DNA of 64,000 bases from NCBI GenBank assembly GCA_019095985.1, contig CM032666.1:237935-301934 (forward strand), written 5' to 3'. Under the pieces are notes generated by a model. That model did no database searches, had not been told where the DNA came from, and saw only the letters and a program-made list of their open reading frames with translations. This document shows, in pieces, positions 52,271 through 63,946 of the stretch. Position 1 is the first letter of the stretch; each line of letters starts with the position of its first letter. A program made the translations under genes and the position numbers. This stretch comes from Streblospio benedicti (taxonomy: Eukaryota; Annelida; Polychaeta; Spionida; Spionidae).

Positions 52271-52404
52271 TGTGAATTAATGCGGATAATGTATCTCTCT
52301 GAATGAGTTTACGTAGCGTATTTTACGTAAGTTCCAACAAAGTTTTGAGAATTTCAATCTTGGTGATATCCCACGCGTATGTCTGCGCATGTCTACGTAT
52401 CCTG

Positions 52405-52610
52405 CGTATTGAGTTACGGGGTCCTTGAGTTCGATTCTTGCGGTCCTACCAAGGCATCCGCATCTACCGTAATTGTCAATTGGGGTTGTAAAACTTAGGG
52501 TTGTCAAAACCTGTAGGGAACTTAGACATTACTTAGTTCTTAATACATTGGTAAGTATCCTGTTTGCCTTGCTAGCATGCTATAGACCACAGACACAGAG
52601 AGAGAACATT
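52405..52610 (+). mobile_element. tRNA-derived SINE, highly diverged
   Basis: The B-box-like GAGTTCGATTCTTGC is followed by GGGGTTGTAAAACTTAGGG, GCCTTGCTAGCA and a short GA tail at about 52598-52606, in the same order as the copy at 18097. Divergence is high. Confidence 0.5.
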
Positions 52611-53436
52611 TAAATTCCATGATATTCAAACACCTAACATTAACAACTGAAAGGGCTCCATTTTCGTCCATAATCATCCGATCCAATCACAGAGCGCACT
52701 AATGGACCGGCAGGTGGATTATCGGCTAATCTCACTGACCGCTCCGATGACCATCGCTATCTTAGCGCCATCTACACACCGTTAGCGGGTTTCCTTTTAG
52801 TGACCATTCACCAAGTGACCATTGAGTGACTACTCCTATCTCGCCGCGCATCTCCCAACATGTAGGAGCGTGTCCTGTTACACCCCCCCCCGCCCCCGAC
52901 TTGACCCATGTAATCAGCGTGTAACGATACAATGGGCCTGTTGCTAGTGACCGTTACGATGACCGCATTGCGGCGGCGGCGGCGGCGACGACGGGGGGGG
53001 GGTCTGTTCTTCTTTGTGGGTTAGGTTTGATTTAAAGTTCTAGAATGGTGAGCTAGAATGGTGAGCTTAAACATAACGTGAGGTGTCTACATGTTTATAT
53101 TGAATAACGTACCAGGTTCACTGGGTGTCAGCAGGCTGTTGGTGCGAAGGCAAATGACAGTGTGTCAATGTATACGTTCTTTGTATTGCTCTAATCCCAT
53201 ATAACTATAGCGAAAGGAGTCACATCTTTCTCACACGGTTTAGTGGTGTCAGACAATCCCAAATATCGCAGCCCAATCAGCCCTGTTGTTGTTGTTGCAG
53301 TAGCCATTGTTAACAGGCACAGTGTTCAGCATCTCAATAACAACTGCTCACCAAACTGACACTGTTTAAGAATAGCTCATAATTCACTTTATCACAGTAA
53401 ATTGCTGCCGCCATTACCCCATCATTCGCCCGTCTC
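52611..53436. other. non-coding stretch
   Basis: A GATTATCGGCTAATC motif lies near 52718-52735 and several TGACC motifs lie between 52730 and 52830. A CGG/GGC triplet run lies at 52970-52990. No gene is supported. Confidence 0.4.
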
Positions 53437-53743
53437 GGTCACTGCTGCCGTCTCCACCGACCATTGTCTCCGTCACAGCCCATTCCGAGGGTCAGTCAGT
53501 GGTCAGCTTTGGCAGTCTGACCCCTGGTCACTGCTTTAGTCCATGCTCATGCATTGACCACTGGTCACTACGGTCAATCCGAGCGGTCATCTGGTCACTA
53601 GTGGCCATTGTGTCCGTCACAGTCCGTGTGGGGGTCAGTGTGGTCATCTTTGGTGCCGGACTGACCCTCTCACAGCGGTCATCGCGGTCTGCTCTGGTCA
53701 CTACGAGGGTCGGTGGTGGTCACTACTGGTCACTATGGGGTCA
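53437..53743. promoter_or_regulatory. array of GGTCA half-sites
   Basis: Counting both strands, I read 18 occurrences of GGTCA in 307 bp, many in GGTCACT or GGTCAGT context. GGTCA is the core of the nuclear-receptor half-site (AGGTCA). The spacing is irregular. It may instead be cryptic simple sequence from slippage of a TGGTCACT-like unit. No reading frame here is convincing. Confidence 0.5.
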
Positions 53744-54375
53744 GTGAGCCAGTCGTTAATCTCAAGAGGCCGGATAATCCCATTGTGTGGACTCGGTTTT
53801 CCGTTGCTCATCAACTGGTTTATTATTCACCAGTTTTGAGTGTCACACATTTGTGAACCACTTGATGCTGATGCTTTTGTTAATTTGGTTAATTGCCAAT
53901 AAGTTATTTTTATTGATAATCTGTCACAAACTGAAACATTTAAAGCGTTGAGCGTGAATATTCCCCGTGTTGTGTCGGTGATAATGATTTCAAAGTCACA
54001 GAAATCTCCCTGATGATATTCAATATCATTTGAATTTAATTGGTGTCAAGTTTATCATTGTAAAACCTGCTGAGGCGGGTAAATTTATTAACGTGGGAGA
54101 AAATGCCGCCACTTATAATTTTTCGCCTGCACTAGACAGTGGACTAATGTGTAGATGTCTATCTGTGACTGTGGGAAGGATGAACCAGCAAGGTAATGCG
54201 ACGGACAAAGCCTCATTAATTTCTACAAGGGAATCTGCAGATAATAAATGAGGCTGAACTGTTGCCTGGAAAGTCGGTGTAAGGCTCAGAGATACGGACA
54301 CGACATCCAAAATCTTGTTTTATGACCTTCAGTCTCAGTGGAACACATCAATCTAAGTCTACGAATAAAAATATA
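53744..54375. other. non-coding stretch
   Basis: GTTAATCTC and GGATAATCCC occur at about 53756-53780. No gene is supported. Confidence 0.4.
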
Positions 54376-54524
54376 CAGTGGAACCTTCAATGCAGACCGC
54401 ATCTATAAAGAGGCCACCTCTCAAGCAAGGTCATTTTTACTGATCCAAATATCGCAAACCTTCATAAAGCGACCGGTTGTGACCAGCTCGCAGGTGGTCC
54501 TGATAGAGAGGTTTAACTACACTG
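54376..54524. mobile_element. pogo-like MITE
   Basis: The left end CAGTGGAACCTTC follows TA. The right end read on the other strand is CAGTGTAGTTAAACCTCTCT, with a small insertion relative to the family. Inside are TCTATAAAGAGGCCACCTCT and GGTGGTCC as in other copies. Confidence 0.7.
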
Positions 54525-56435
54525 TTGGACGTAATGTGACAGTTCAGTGGTGGAATCTGTGGTAGTCGCTCTGTCAGTGTGCATACGTGGGTGACAAAGC
54601 TTTGTTGACGGTGACATGACGTTGTGAAGATTCTTGTAGAGGGAGATTATCGGGCAGATAATCTGAGAGGACACAGGCAGGTGAATCGTGTCACCCAAAA
54701 CTACATCAGAGTCCTTGGGCTCGGCAATAGGCTGTATTCTGCACTCTCAAGTCTAGCATGCGTGTGTTGTTGGTGTTTTTTTTTCAATTCTTAATTTAGA
54801 GCTTTATTAATAATCTATTCACTGATAAGAAATTCGTCATTCAAAAACAAATTAGACACTTAAACCTGAATTCGATCTATTTTTACCAGTCTGCCATGGT
54901 GAAACCAAAAATAGACTCCTTACAACGTGACCACTAAAATGTACACAACCCGGCACTACAGCCGTTTTTTGTACGTCGCACGTTTCCCTTGACATTGCGC
55001 ATGCGTGGAAAGCGTCCGTTGCTCAGAGAAGAAAACGTCTTCACTTTTCTGCTGATGAATTATGGTCTATGAGACTTTCTATCCTTGGTTGCGCTTTAAA
55101 ATAGATTTTGAAATTCGCACTGAACCCACAAAAATGATGAACTTGGTTATCAACACAGGACACTTTTATGCATAAAGGATTGATGTCAAAGTTTACATCC
55201 CATGTCCTTTCATTAACTTTTTCCACTTCCAACAATCCAAAGATTCCTCTTCAAAACTTGAAAAGCAACATTCAGCTTTGGCATTCTACACATTAGCCAT
55301 TTTTATATTTTAGATTCCATTTTAATGAATTAATGCTTTGGAAAAACACACAAAAAACACAAAAACTATCGTCCAAGTGATCGCTCAAAGGTTCACCTTC
55401 ACCGAGGTACAGGCAACATAATTACAGACCAGCTCAATCTTCCCCTATCTCCTTATCCGCGCCACATCTTGTTTTTCACCGCTAGGATGACAATTGATTT
55501 TTCACGTGCACAGTTTCGCCCGAACCCCCAATACCTTCCCCCCGCCCCCATAGTCCTATCTCCAGGTCCATCTTCTATCTCCGCCAAGACGACAATCCAT
55601 TTGTTACGTGAATGCCTTTGAATAGGCGCAGCAATGCCACGGTGATTATTTAGCACCCCCATATCCCCGTATTGCCCTAATCATCTGCTTTCATCCTTCC
55701 CAGTGCAGAGTTTGTCATCCACATGATGTGTTTTGAGAATTCAAAATCACGGCTACCTGCGTTTTACCGTCAGATTCTAATGGGGTATTGTTGTAAACCA
55801 GCTATTCGAAGAAGCGGCGGGCATCCTCTCATAGATATTGTCTTGTCAGCCACATTCAGTTCGTCAAATAGATTTATACTATCTTGAAGTTGTTATAATT
55901 ACATATCTACATGTACGTTACTGCTCTTGAATAATTACATGTTACTATTTTTTTAACATAGTCGTGTGCTTTGCAGGAGAAAAGTTGCATGTCTATGTTT
56001 GCTTGAGAATGAGCAACCCCGCCAGATTACTGCCTGGCACTGCCGTATCGTGTCTGGTGCTGTCACTTGGGCGGGGAGGAGAAAATAGGGACATGCTCCG
56101 GCCTGAGGCCCTGGGTGTGAATTGCCGTCGTGCGGTACTCAAGTCATCTAATAGTCCGTCTCAGGGAACTGAACAAACTAGCAGCTCATCTGTTCGGATT
56201 CTTTTACCTAATTAAGTGGTAAAACTACAGATCAACACGGTCTTTTCATCCTCAAAAGAGAAGTGATCTCGACACGGAGCTAGGCTTAATGAAAAGTGTG
56301 TATGCGTGCTGTTGCAGGAAGTTCGCACTGTAGGCGGCATGCGGGTCGCTGCTGCTGCTATCTCTGTCTGACATCTCCCGATAAAGGATGAGGCTGATGT
56401 CTCTATCACGGCAGCGTGGTCGCTACCCGGACGAC
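54525..56435. other. non-coding stretch
   Basis: GAGATTATCGGGCAGATAATC occurs at 54643-54666. TGCGCATGCG at about 54995-55004 matches the NRF-1 consensus and could mark a promoter, but no exon is recognised beside it. No gene is supported. Confidence 0.4.
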
Positions 56436-56507
56436 GACGGACCACGTGGTTGTGTTGATGACGGACCACGTGGTTGTGTTGATGACGGACCACGTGGTTG
56501 TGTTTTG
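56436..56507. repeat. 24-bp tandem repeat x3, each with a palindromic E-box
   Basis: The unit starting GACGGACCACGTGGTTG repeats at 56436, 56460 and 56484 with almost no change. Each holds the 10-bp palindrome ACCACGTGGT, which contains CACGTG (the USF/MYC/bHLH-Zip E-box). A minus-strand frame translates it as HNHVVRHQ repeats, without other support for coding. Confidence 0.9.
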
Positions 56508-57642
56508 GTGGTTGGAACACCGGCTGTCTCTGTCTAGGTTCCTCCTCTAACCTGAAGCATCAGTTTCACTCGCTCAACTTAACATCGTGGTGTGGCCCTC
56601 CTGCGGCCCGCCCCCTCCAGACACCCCCATCCCCGCGGCGGCCGTCACGGTGACCCATTGATGGACTGCCTTCACGGCCCTCTAACCCGCGCTGAGTCCG
56701 CACGTACTCGACCCAAGCGCAGTATGTAAATGTGGCAGTTATGTCCGCCGACCTCAGCCCGTAGCGACCCCTGTAGTGACCCCCGTGTAACCCCAGGCTG
56801 ACCCCACAGCTGTCACAATCACCACCAGGCTTGGCCCTAGTATAATTTCTTATGCTTATGATTGCATCAACAGTATTAATTTGTGTACACAACCAAAACT
56901 CGAATGTCTATATAGTGGCTCATACAATTAGCATGCTACTGCGTATGTATTTACACGACAGACTTCCGTTTCCACACACTTTCAGGTTGTTAGTGGAGTG
57001 CAATTACTGACTGAGCCATGAAAACCGCCACCAATCCATCTCACCACCCCGCCGTGCCCCCGAGTCACAAGTAAATGTGGCAGTTATTGAGCACGCCCTA
57101 CTCACTATCTACTCACTGCCTCCATTGACTCCTCACCCCGCTCACCCCTCGAGCTCGGCGCCCTCCTGCCATTCACCGTGCCCGGCCCAGCCATTCTCCC
57201 ACAGCAGACCTTGGCACCCCCGCCACTCTATCACTCTCCTATCACCGTACCCGGGTCTATTGTGTGGCACACCCCAGCCTTTGACCCCCTCGGGCCTGCG
57301 CACACCAACCACTCTATCACCCTGCCGCCGGCTCCCCCCAGCCATTGACCCCCTAGGACCCGCACCCTCCCCGCACGTTAACCCCCGGGCCGCCATGGTG
57401 ACCCGCCAGCTGGAGGGGAGAGTGGAGAGAAAGGCCTCGAGCAGCCGCCGGTTATTGTAGTTATTGTGCTCAGTGACCTGCCGCCGCAACCCCGCAGGTG
57501 GATGCAAACTCAGTGGAACATACTGTGTTGGATGTACCTATAGGCAGCATTTGCTCTATCCGTTTTGGAGACGACAAGTCAGTAAAACAGCAATATGGAT
57601 TCGGGTCATACTAGTAGATTACATGATACCGTGACATAAATA
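56508..57642. other. non-coding CpG/GC-rich stretch
   Basis: GC- and CpG-rich DNA occupies most of 56560-57500. Open frames on both strands (56566-56892 minus, 57077-57460 plus, 57142-57507 minus) overlap each other and show no domain. It may be a CpG island; no transcript can be assigned. Confidence 0.4.
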
Positions 57643-57992
57643 CAGTGGATCCTCTCAATTAAGACCTGAGGGTTCGCGTCAAGGAGGTGATAAAGAGGTG
57701 GTCTCTTTGTCGGTCGACGCACCATCAACACGGACCATGAGTGGGTCATTGCAAGTTGAGTCGTTGGTAGTTGAGTCTAAGACAGGGCCAAGACAGGCCA
57801 GTTGGATCTGGTTTCGTCTCAGGTGTCTCATTTGGAACGATAAGAAACTACGCTGAAACTCTTGCTCAAGTAGAACAACATCGTTTCCTGTTTTAAGCCG
57901 ATGAGGGTTCTCACTTTTCCCACCCAGGCCACACACACAGGAGCGTCACCCCACATTACGTCATCACCGGGGAGATTAGAAGAGTTTCACTG
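57643..57992. mobile_element. pogo-like MITE, 350-bp long version
   Basis: The left end CAGTGGATCCTCT and the right end (read on the other strand CAGTGAAACTCTTCT) are inverted copies, with TA on both sides (57641-57642 and 57993-57994). It has GGTGGTCTCTTTGTCGG as in the short copies, but a longer unrelated middle, so it may be a different subfamily. Confidence 0.75.
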
Positions 57993-59934
57993 TAGTACGA
58001 GCCCGTCCGGAAGTCTTTACGGGGCCATTGAGCTTTCTGATCACTTCCGGCTGCTACAATGTTACACGGAGCGCGAAAACAGACGAGAAACTGGAGGGAA
58101 TAACTTCGACTGATGCGGGGAACTCTGGGGATTAGTGCTTCCTGTACGTCAAACGCTGAACGTGAGTGTTGCAGAACGTTCGACGTAAAAGACCGTGGTC
58201 GGCGTTCACGAGAATGTCGTGGTATTCCGATGCTCCCGAATATTTATATAAAAAAAAGTATTTTAGAGTCCAAGCTGGGTTTTAGGGCAGAATCGCATTT
58301 CCGCTGTCCACTGGGACTCATCCTTTACCATGCATTCTTTACCAACATAGGTGACTTTCTGTTCCAGTAAATTGACGTCAGTTTTCGGTGCAGAGTCACT
58401 GGTCATTTCCACGCAGTTTAACAGCAGGTGTAAAAAGATCATAGGAATCTGTTCCTACTACTAAAACTGGGTTAATTGCTAGAGTTCAGTGCTCCCCAAT
58501 AAGCAATAAACACTTAAATCAAACTATTAACGCACACCCAAAAGTCATTCTATTCGCTATTCACCAAAATTAATGCATCAAGAAACGCACCCAGAAACTG
58601 CAACCGGCCTATTGATTCCGTGTTACACTCTGAACCCACTAATTGTCACCAGCTTGTGATTCGTTCACTGACTTCACAAGCTGACACAATGCCGCAGTCG
58701 GGGCTCTTGGTGCCTTGTTTCAGCATGTTTCAGGAGCACAATGCTGGTCTTGCTGGCTTGGCTATCACGGACACCTTGCTATGGTGGACGTCAGCGTTGA
58801 GTGTTGTAAAACACATTATGGGTGCTATCTGTTGTTTGACGCTCAAAGCACCTCTTTAATACACTTCAAGGAGATACGTTGCCCTCCCAAACCTCCATAA
58901 AGAGACCAACACGATCCTCCATAAAAGGACCACCCCCTTTTGAGACCTCTTGTATGTTTTGCTACTGTAGAAGGTCCCTGCTAAGAGCGGTCCTACTAGA
59001 GACGTTCTTCCGTAGCTACAAGCTTGTCACCTCACAAGGTTAGTATTTGCTTTAATTTCATATTGTCTATTCACAGTCATAACAGGACAAAAACAGAAAA
59101 TCATATCACATTACAAATTAACATTAGGACCTGTTGTCTATTGGAAGTGGCAGGAGAGGATTATCTCATTTACACGCGATAATCCCGAGATTAGCTCGAG
59201 AGATCAATGGCTACGGGCGATAGCATCAGGGCGGGTGTTGCGACAGCTCATTCTTCTCTTGTTTCCACAAAACAAAGGCTTTTCTTCTCCAGTAACAGGC
59301 CTACGGGGCGACCACCCCAATAAGCCTTTTCACTGGCTTTTACGTCGAACGTTCTCCAACACTCACGTTCAGCGTTTGACGTACATGAATCAACGTCAAA
59401 CGTCTTTGGCTGGCTTTAATTTGTGGTCACATGGTAAAGAGCCTCGCTTTGGTTACAATGTGGCAGGTGCGTGACTTAAGTCCATCGGCCAAAGATTATG
59501 ATTCAGTCTGTGGCTCTAGGCCAAGGTGTGGTGGTGATGAGCTGTTTCCGTGGGTTGTATCGTACTGCTCCATGCTTTCATTACGTCCCGCCACACAATT
59601 CTACACAATAGTGTTTGTCTCCGCCGTGTTTTACCACCACATAGTCTGTCTGATCCGCGGAGGGGGGGGGGGGGGAGACTTTTCAACTCGGCTAATTTCG
59701 TCCGGTGATACATCAAAACTACTGTGCAACTCCCCAAATAGGGCAGTGGTGCGGTGTCACGGGGTTATGTCACATACGGGATCAGTTTACGGACTGTTCT
59801 AATGACAATGCCACTCATCCTCTCTGCCAGCATACAGGGATTGTGGCCATTGCAAGGTGGTCGCCTTACAGAGGTGTCCATGTCTGCATGTTGCAACGTA
59901 CCAACCACCTGCACCTCCAGATCTGCAAAACTAC
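57993..59934. other. non-coding stretch with an inverted 49-bp pair
   Basis: A 49-bp sequence at 58143-58191 recurs inverted at 59337-59385 (separate entry). GGATTATCTC and GCGATAATCCCGAGATTAGC lie at 59158-59197. Possible pogo-like text occurs at 58890-58990. No gene is supported. Confidence 0.4.
58143..59385. repeat. dispersed inverted pair of 49-bp copies
   Basis: The sequence at 58143-58191 (TGTACGTCAAACGCTGAACG onward to GACGTAAAAG) is repeated on the other strand at 59337-59385 with 48 of 49 bases equal. Each copy has internal inverted ends, ACGTCAAACG / CGTTCGACGT. The flanks do not match, so only this short unit was copied or preserved. Confidence 0.9.
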
Positions 59935-60233
59935 ATGGTTATTGTAAAAATCACAAATTGCAAACTCATTATGCCGCTCATAAACAAATCACAACAGAGC
60001 GTATTATCCGTGGAAACCTTAGTCCGGATAATCTCACTAATCTGTCGATAATCCGCCCCTAATCCTCTGTCACAATTGACACTGTTATCGGCGTCCTTTC
60101 TGGTGTCTCGCAGTTTTCTCCCAAAATGCACCAGTAATTGCCTTTATTACGGAGCCACAAAAGAGACAAGACAAACTTTTCTTTTACTATCCAGATTGCT
60201 TTCTGTCACTATCTCAATCGCTGCTACAATGGC
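59935..60233 (+). repeat. left arm of a 299-bp perfect inverted repeat
   Basis: This arm is identical, base for base, to the reverse complement of 60819-61117. It carries GATAATC/TAATCC-rich sequence (GGATAATC, GATAATCC, CTAATCC). Similarity stops abruptly at both ends. No target duplication is visible. Confidence 0.97.
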
Positions 60234-60818
60234 GATTGTCGAGCAGAATTAACTGGATTGGTGGCCGTTTTCGATTTGATTCAAGCTAATTACGGTGGAA
60301 AAGTCATTACATGAGCAGATATGACAGATTTCAGTGTCTGATTGTTGCTGTAATGTGCTGGGACATTCCACTGGTATTGTAGCCACAATGGGGCTGCCAT
60401 AGGAGGGTTTCTCCTATAGTCCACTAATACCAGCTCAAATCTCTCAATTGCCACGTTTAGGGCTAATCGTCCAAAAACGCAGACAAATAAGAAGCTATTA
60501 ATATCTCAGGCCTTTCATACATTTAATACATTGGCCCATTTGTAAGTGGCTCGTAATCTGCCTGTAGTGGCACAATAACAACCGCCAGACACCCACTCAC
60601 TCACCAAAGAACACAGAGATAGATAGAGAGAGAGAGAGAATATAACTGAGCTCACCAGAGCATCCAGGTCTACACCAGACTAGCAAACAGCATAGTGCGT
60701 CGGTGGCTTGTCAGTCAAGATGTCAATGTTTCCGTCTCTAGACACCCGCTAGACACGCGGAAGACGTGAGGCTGACACTCACATTACGTTCACAACAAGA
60801 TTCGAACCCTGAACACTA
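60234..60818. other. 585-bp spacer of the inverted repeat
   Basis: This is unique-looking DNA with a short GA run at 60629-60638 and a tRNA-like antisense B-box (ATTCGAACCCTG) at about 60800-60812, close to the start of the right arm. No reading frame is supported. Confidence 0.6.
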
Positions 60819-61117
60819 GCCATTGTAGCAGCGATTGAGATAGTGACAGAAAGCAATCTGGATAGTAAAAGAAAAGTTTGTCTTGTCTCTTTTGTGGCTC
60901 CGTAATAAAGGCAATTACTGGTGCATTTTGGGAGAAAACTGCGAGACACCAGAAAGGACGCCGATAACAGTGTCAATTGTGACAGAGGATTAGGGGCGGA
61001 TTATCGACAGATTAGTGAGATTATCCGGACTAAGGTTTCCACGGATAATACGCTCTGTTGTGATTTGTTTATGAGCGGCATAATGAGTTTGCAATTTGTG
61101 ATTTTTACAATAACCAT
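60819..61117 (-). repeat. right arm of the 299-bp perfect inverted repeat
   Basis: It is the exact reverse complement of 59935-60233. Because the arms are identical, the same short open frame appears in both. Total span of arms plus spacer is 1183 bp. Confidence 0.97.
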
Positions 61118-62841
61118 AGGACTATAGGCGTGAGGCAGACACTGTGTTTGTGCTGTTGCCGGGACAATGTGTCATGAGACCGGATGTTGACCCCAAGCTT
61201 CCGGGTCAGCAGTGCTTTCCAGGATGCGGTGCAGCATCCCGTGCCGAGCATACGGCTTACAACATGCACTGGACACTTTTCCAAACAAGGAAATCCAAAC
61301 AATGATCATGCCCATGATTTTTCGTGGTTTAAGTAATCATATTTAGAGTTTTACAGTTATACCGAGGCACTAGATTAATGCCGCTTAGAATGGAGCCTTT
61401 AGAGAATGAAAACTCTCAGTTTATTTGTTTGAAGACAAAGTCTGCCATTCCGCTTGTTTTGAGAGATTGGTACTAATGGTCCGTGGTTATAATCCCACCA
61501 TTCATCAGAAGACTTTCTTACACGTACAACGGAACACCTTGGTTATCGGTTGGTGGTCAGTGGGTGGTCAGTGAGTGGTCTGCCGATACTAGCTGAACAC
61601 ACTTGTCAAGCGTCTGGCTTGTAGAACTAGGACATGGACACGTAAGGTCCTGTGTTCAGTTCCTAACATAAACTAGACAGCCTCACACGCCACTGACCCG
61701 GCAAACTTGGACATGCCAAGTTGTTAGCGTGGTCAATATGATAAGGTGCTCACTTTCAGAGGGTGATCTCATTATCAAGTTGCACAGTATGTACTTCACT
61801 GGTCCGCCTATTGTGTACACTATGTATGTTAAATGCACTTCCACGAAAAAGTCTCAATAACAGTTTCTACAGTGTGAACAAGAGACCTTCAGAAAGTGAC
61901 ACAATAGAGGTATTCTCTCTCTCGGCTGGCAAGGAAAGTGTGTTTGTGGAAAAGGAGAATGGTGCCTATTTCACTTATCGTGTTGGGTTTGCCAAAGAGT
62001 CGGCTACAGTGCAAACCCCACTTACAGTGAAAAGTGCTACAGAAAGCCTTACGTCTGGGGACACTGGGGACACTGGGGACCCTGTATAGTTCCAGAGTGG
62101 CTGACGGTATCTGATGGACTCGCCATTGGCAAAACCTACGGGTATCCAAACGTCTGAGTGACTTTTTCTTTACTAGTTGGCCACCAGCAGGTGTTTGTTT
62201 GAGCCACAATGACAGCTTTGGTTGGATCCTTTCTTGAACATTATATGCAACACGCATGGTGTTATTTTTGGAGTCCCTCTACAACTTCATATATCACGGA
62301 ATATACGATCTCTTCTACTAGATCTAACGTTGATCATAATTAGATAATAGATAAGCGCATATAGAAAATTCTAGAGTGTCCATTGTAGGTCATAGAGATA
62401 TACACTGGTACACGTATCCTTGCTCGGCTTGTGTAGAAGCAGTGGACTTCCGGGGATCTGTGGAACTTACATTGACTCACTTTCTCTGTGTAAAATCTCT
62501 GTCATGGCCACGCTCTACTTATCGTAGAACAACATTGTTTTCTGTTATGTACAATAGACATATTTATCAAAGGGGGAAAATGAAATGGAATGGTAAGTGC
62601 TCTTGATATTCATGGGAGTAATATAAGTTTAACAGTCTAGATTAGTGTGTCAAATCACTGTCAATGTCATTTATTATGCTGCAAAACATAAAATGTTTGG
62701 TATTGGAATGGCGTAAATAATCAATTCAACTGAGGAAAACTGCAATTGAAACTGGTTGAATGAAATAAAGAATTATTCTTTACAGTAGTTGTTTTATTAC
62801 GTCAGGCAAATGTACCGAGTCTCCGCTATCTATAACACCAA
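61118..62841. other. non-coding stretch
   Basis: A tRNA-like scrap (AGGTCCTGTGTTCAGTTCC) lies near 61645, and a three-unit GGGGACACT/GGGGACCCT repeat near 62055-62085. The frame at 61763-62089 shows no domain. Confidence 0.4.
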
Positions 62842-63061
62842 CTCTGCCAATTTCAGAAGAAACTATGAAGTAAAAGGTCATAAAAACTCATAAAGCATGA
62901 AATCTTGAGGAATCTTCTCCCAACTCAGGAAATATTCTGGCTCTGCCTAAATTCAAAAGAAATATATAATGTAAAAGGTCATAAAACTGAAGCTCCAAAA
63001 GTTAAGACTCACAAAGCGTGAAATGTTGAGGAATCTTCCTCAGTGTGTTGGAATCTCTGGC
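62842..63061. repeat. tandem duplication, about 99-120-bp unit
   Basis: The block CTCTGCC ... GTAAAAGGTCATAAAA ... CATGAAATCTTGAGGAATCTTC (62842-62940) is repeated with indels at 62941-63061 (GTAAAAGGTCATAAAACTG, CGTGAAATGTTGAGGAATC). Divergence is moderate. There is no coding content. Confidence 0.8.
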
Positions 63062-63911
63062 TAATCGGCCGGTGCAGAGTGTAAAACATGGCTAAGGCAG
63101 GAAATAGAAATAACTGGAAGGCGAGACAAAGTCAGGGAACGGCGAGTCTTTGTGGCTAATTACAGTGCGAGGTCTCCGCCTCAGTGGAGGCTTTGTTCTC
63201 GCGTGTCTGTGCTGCCGGGGCAGGTCTGGTGGGGGAGGGCCCGGTGAGCAAGATAACACGTACGTGTACGTGCCTGGTGAATGCAGAGTGGAGCTGTGTT
63301 GTGGAATGTGCGTGAAACTGGTGAAGAAAAGTCGCGGATTTTACCGTTAGGACGGGAAGGAGTGGTGAAAAACACAAAGATAGGTTTGTTGTAATTCTAC
63401 GGCAAATATGAACATGAATATGAATTATGTATGGCATTATTTGGAATTTGTATGAAAAGTGATGTGAGTTTTGGGGTTAGAGTTTCCTGTACTGGTGCAA
63501 ATTGGCACTTTGACCTTCCCTTTGATTTCCCAATCACCCGAACAATATGGTGAACTGTCAACAGTGACAGCACCAACTTAGTTCTTAATATGATTTTTTT
63601 TTACAAATAAATCGTGATGAGCGTGGTCACGGTGTAGGACTGTTGGAGGTCGTGATAATCTTCCTGTGACTAGTTTTCCCCAGTAAATGATAAACTTTGA
63701 AAGAAAATTGAAAGTGAAAGGTCGTCTGTTGTAGTCATCATTGCAAAATTCGCATTTAAGAGGACCTTAAAATCTCCCAATAAGCCTCAAAATGCCACAT
63801 GGTGCTTGATTACAAAAAGGAAAACCCCCAGACCTGGCTACTACTAAATAAATGACCCCACCAGGTGCAAACTGCGAAAACACGAAAGCAACTCACGTCC
63901 ACTTGCTCTGA
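63062..63911. other. non-coding stretch
   Basis: I see no gene or repeat that I can support. Positions 63170-63250 are GC-richer. Confidence 0.35.
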
Positions 63912-63946
63912 TAATCCTCTCCTAATCCCGCTAATCCCGCTAATCC
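63912..63946. promoter_or_regulatory. four TAATCC sites in 35 bp
   Basis: TAATCC begins at 63912, 63923, 63932 and 63941, the last three exactly 9 bp apart (unit CTAATCCCG). TAATCC is the consensus of K50 homeodomains such as Otx, Pitx and Gsc. An AT-rich ATGAATATTGATGAG follows at about 63977. The cluster may be a short tandem repeat or a regulatory element. Confidence 0.5.

Noticed and set aside
56566-57507. several 100-130-codon frames on both strands
   Set aside because: They overlap each other on opposite strands in GC-rich DNA; there is no sign of selection for any one.
59931-61127. a small protein encoded twice
   Set aside because: The same 60-odd-codon frame appears twice only because the inverted-repeat arms are identical; it has no family and is AT/GATA-motif DNA.
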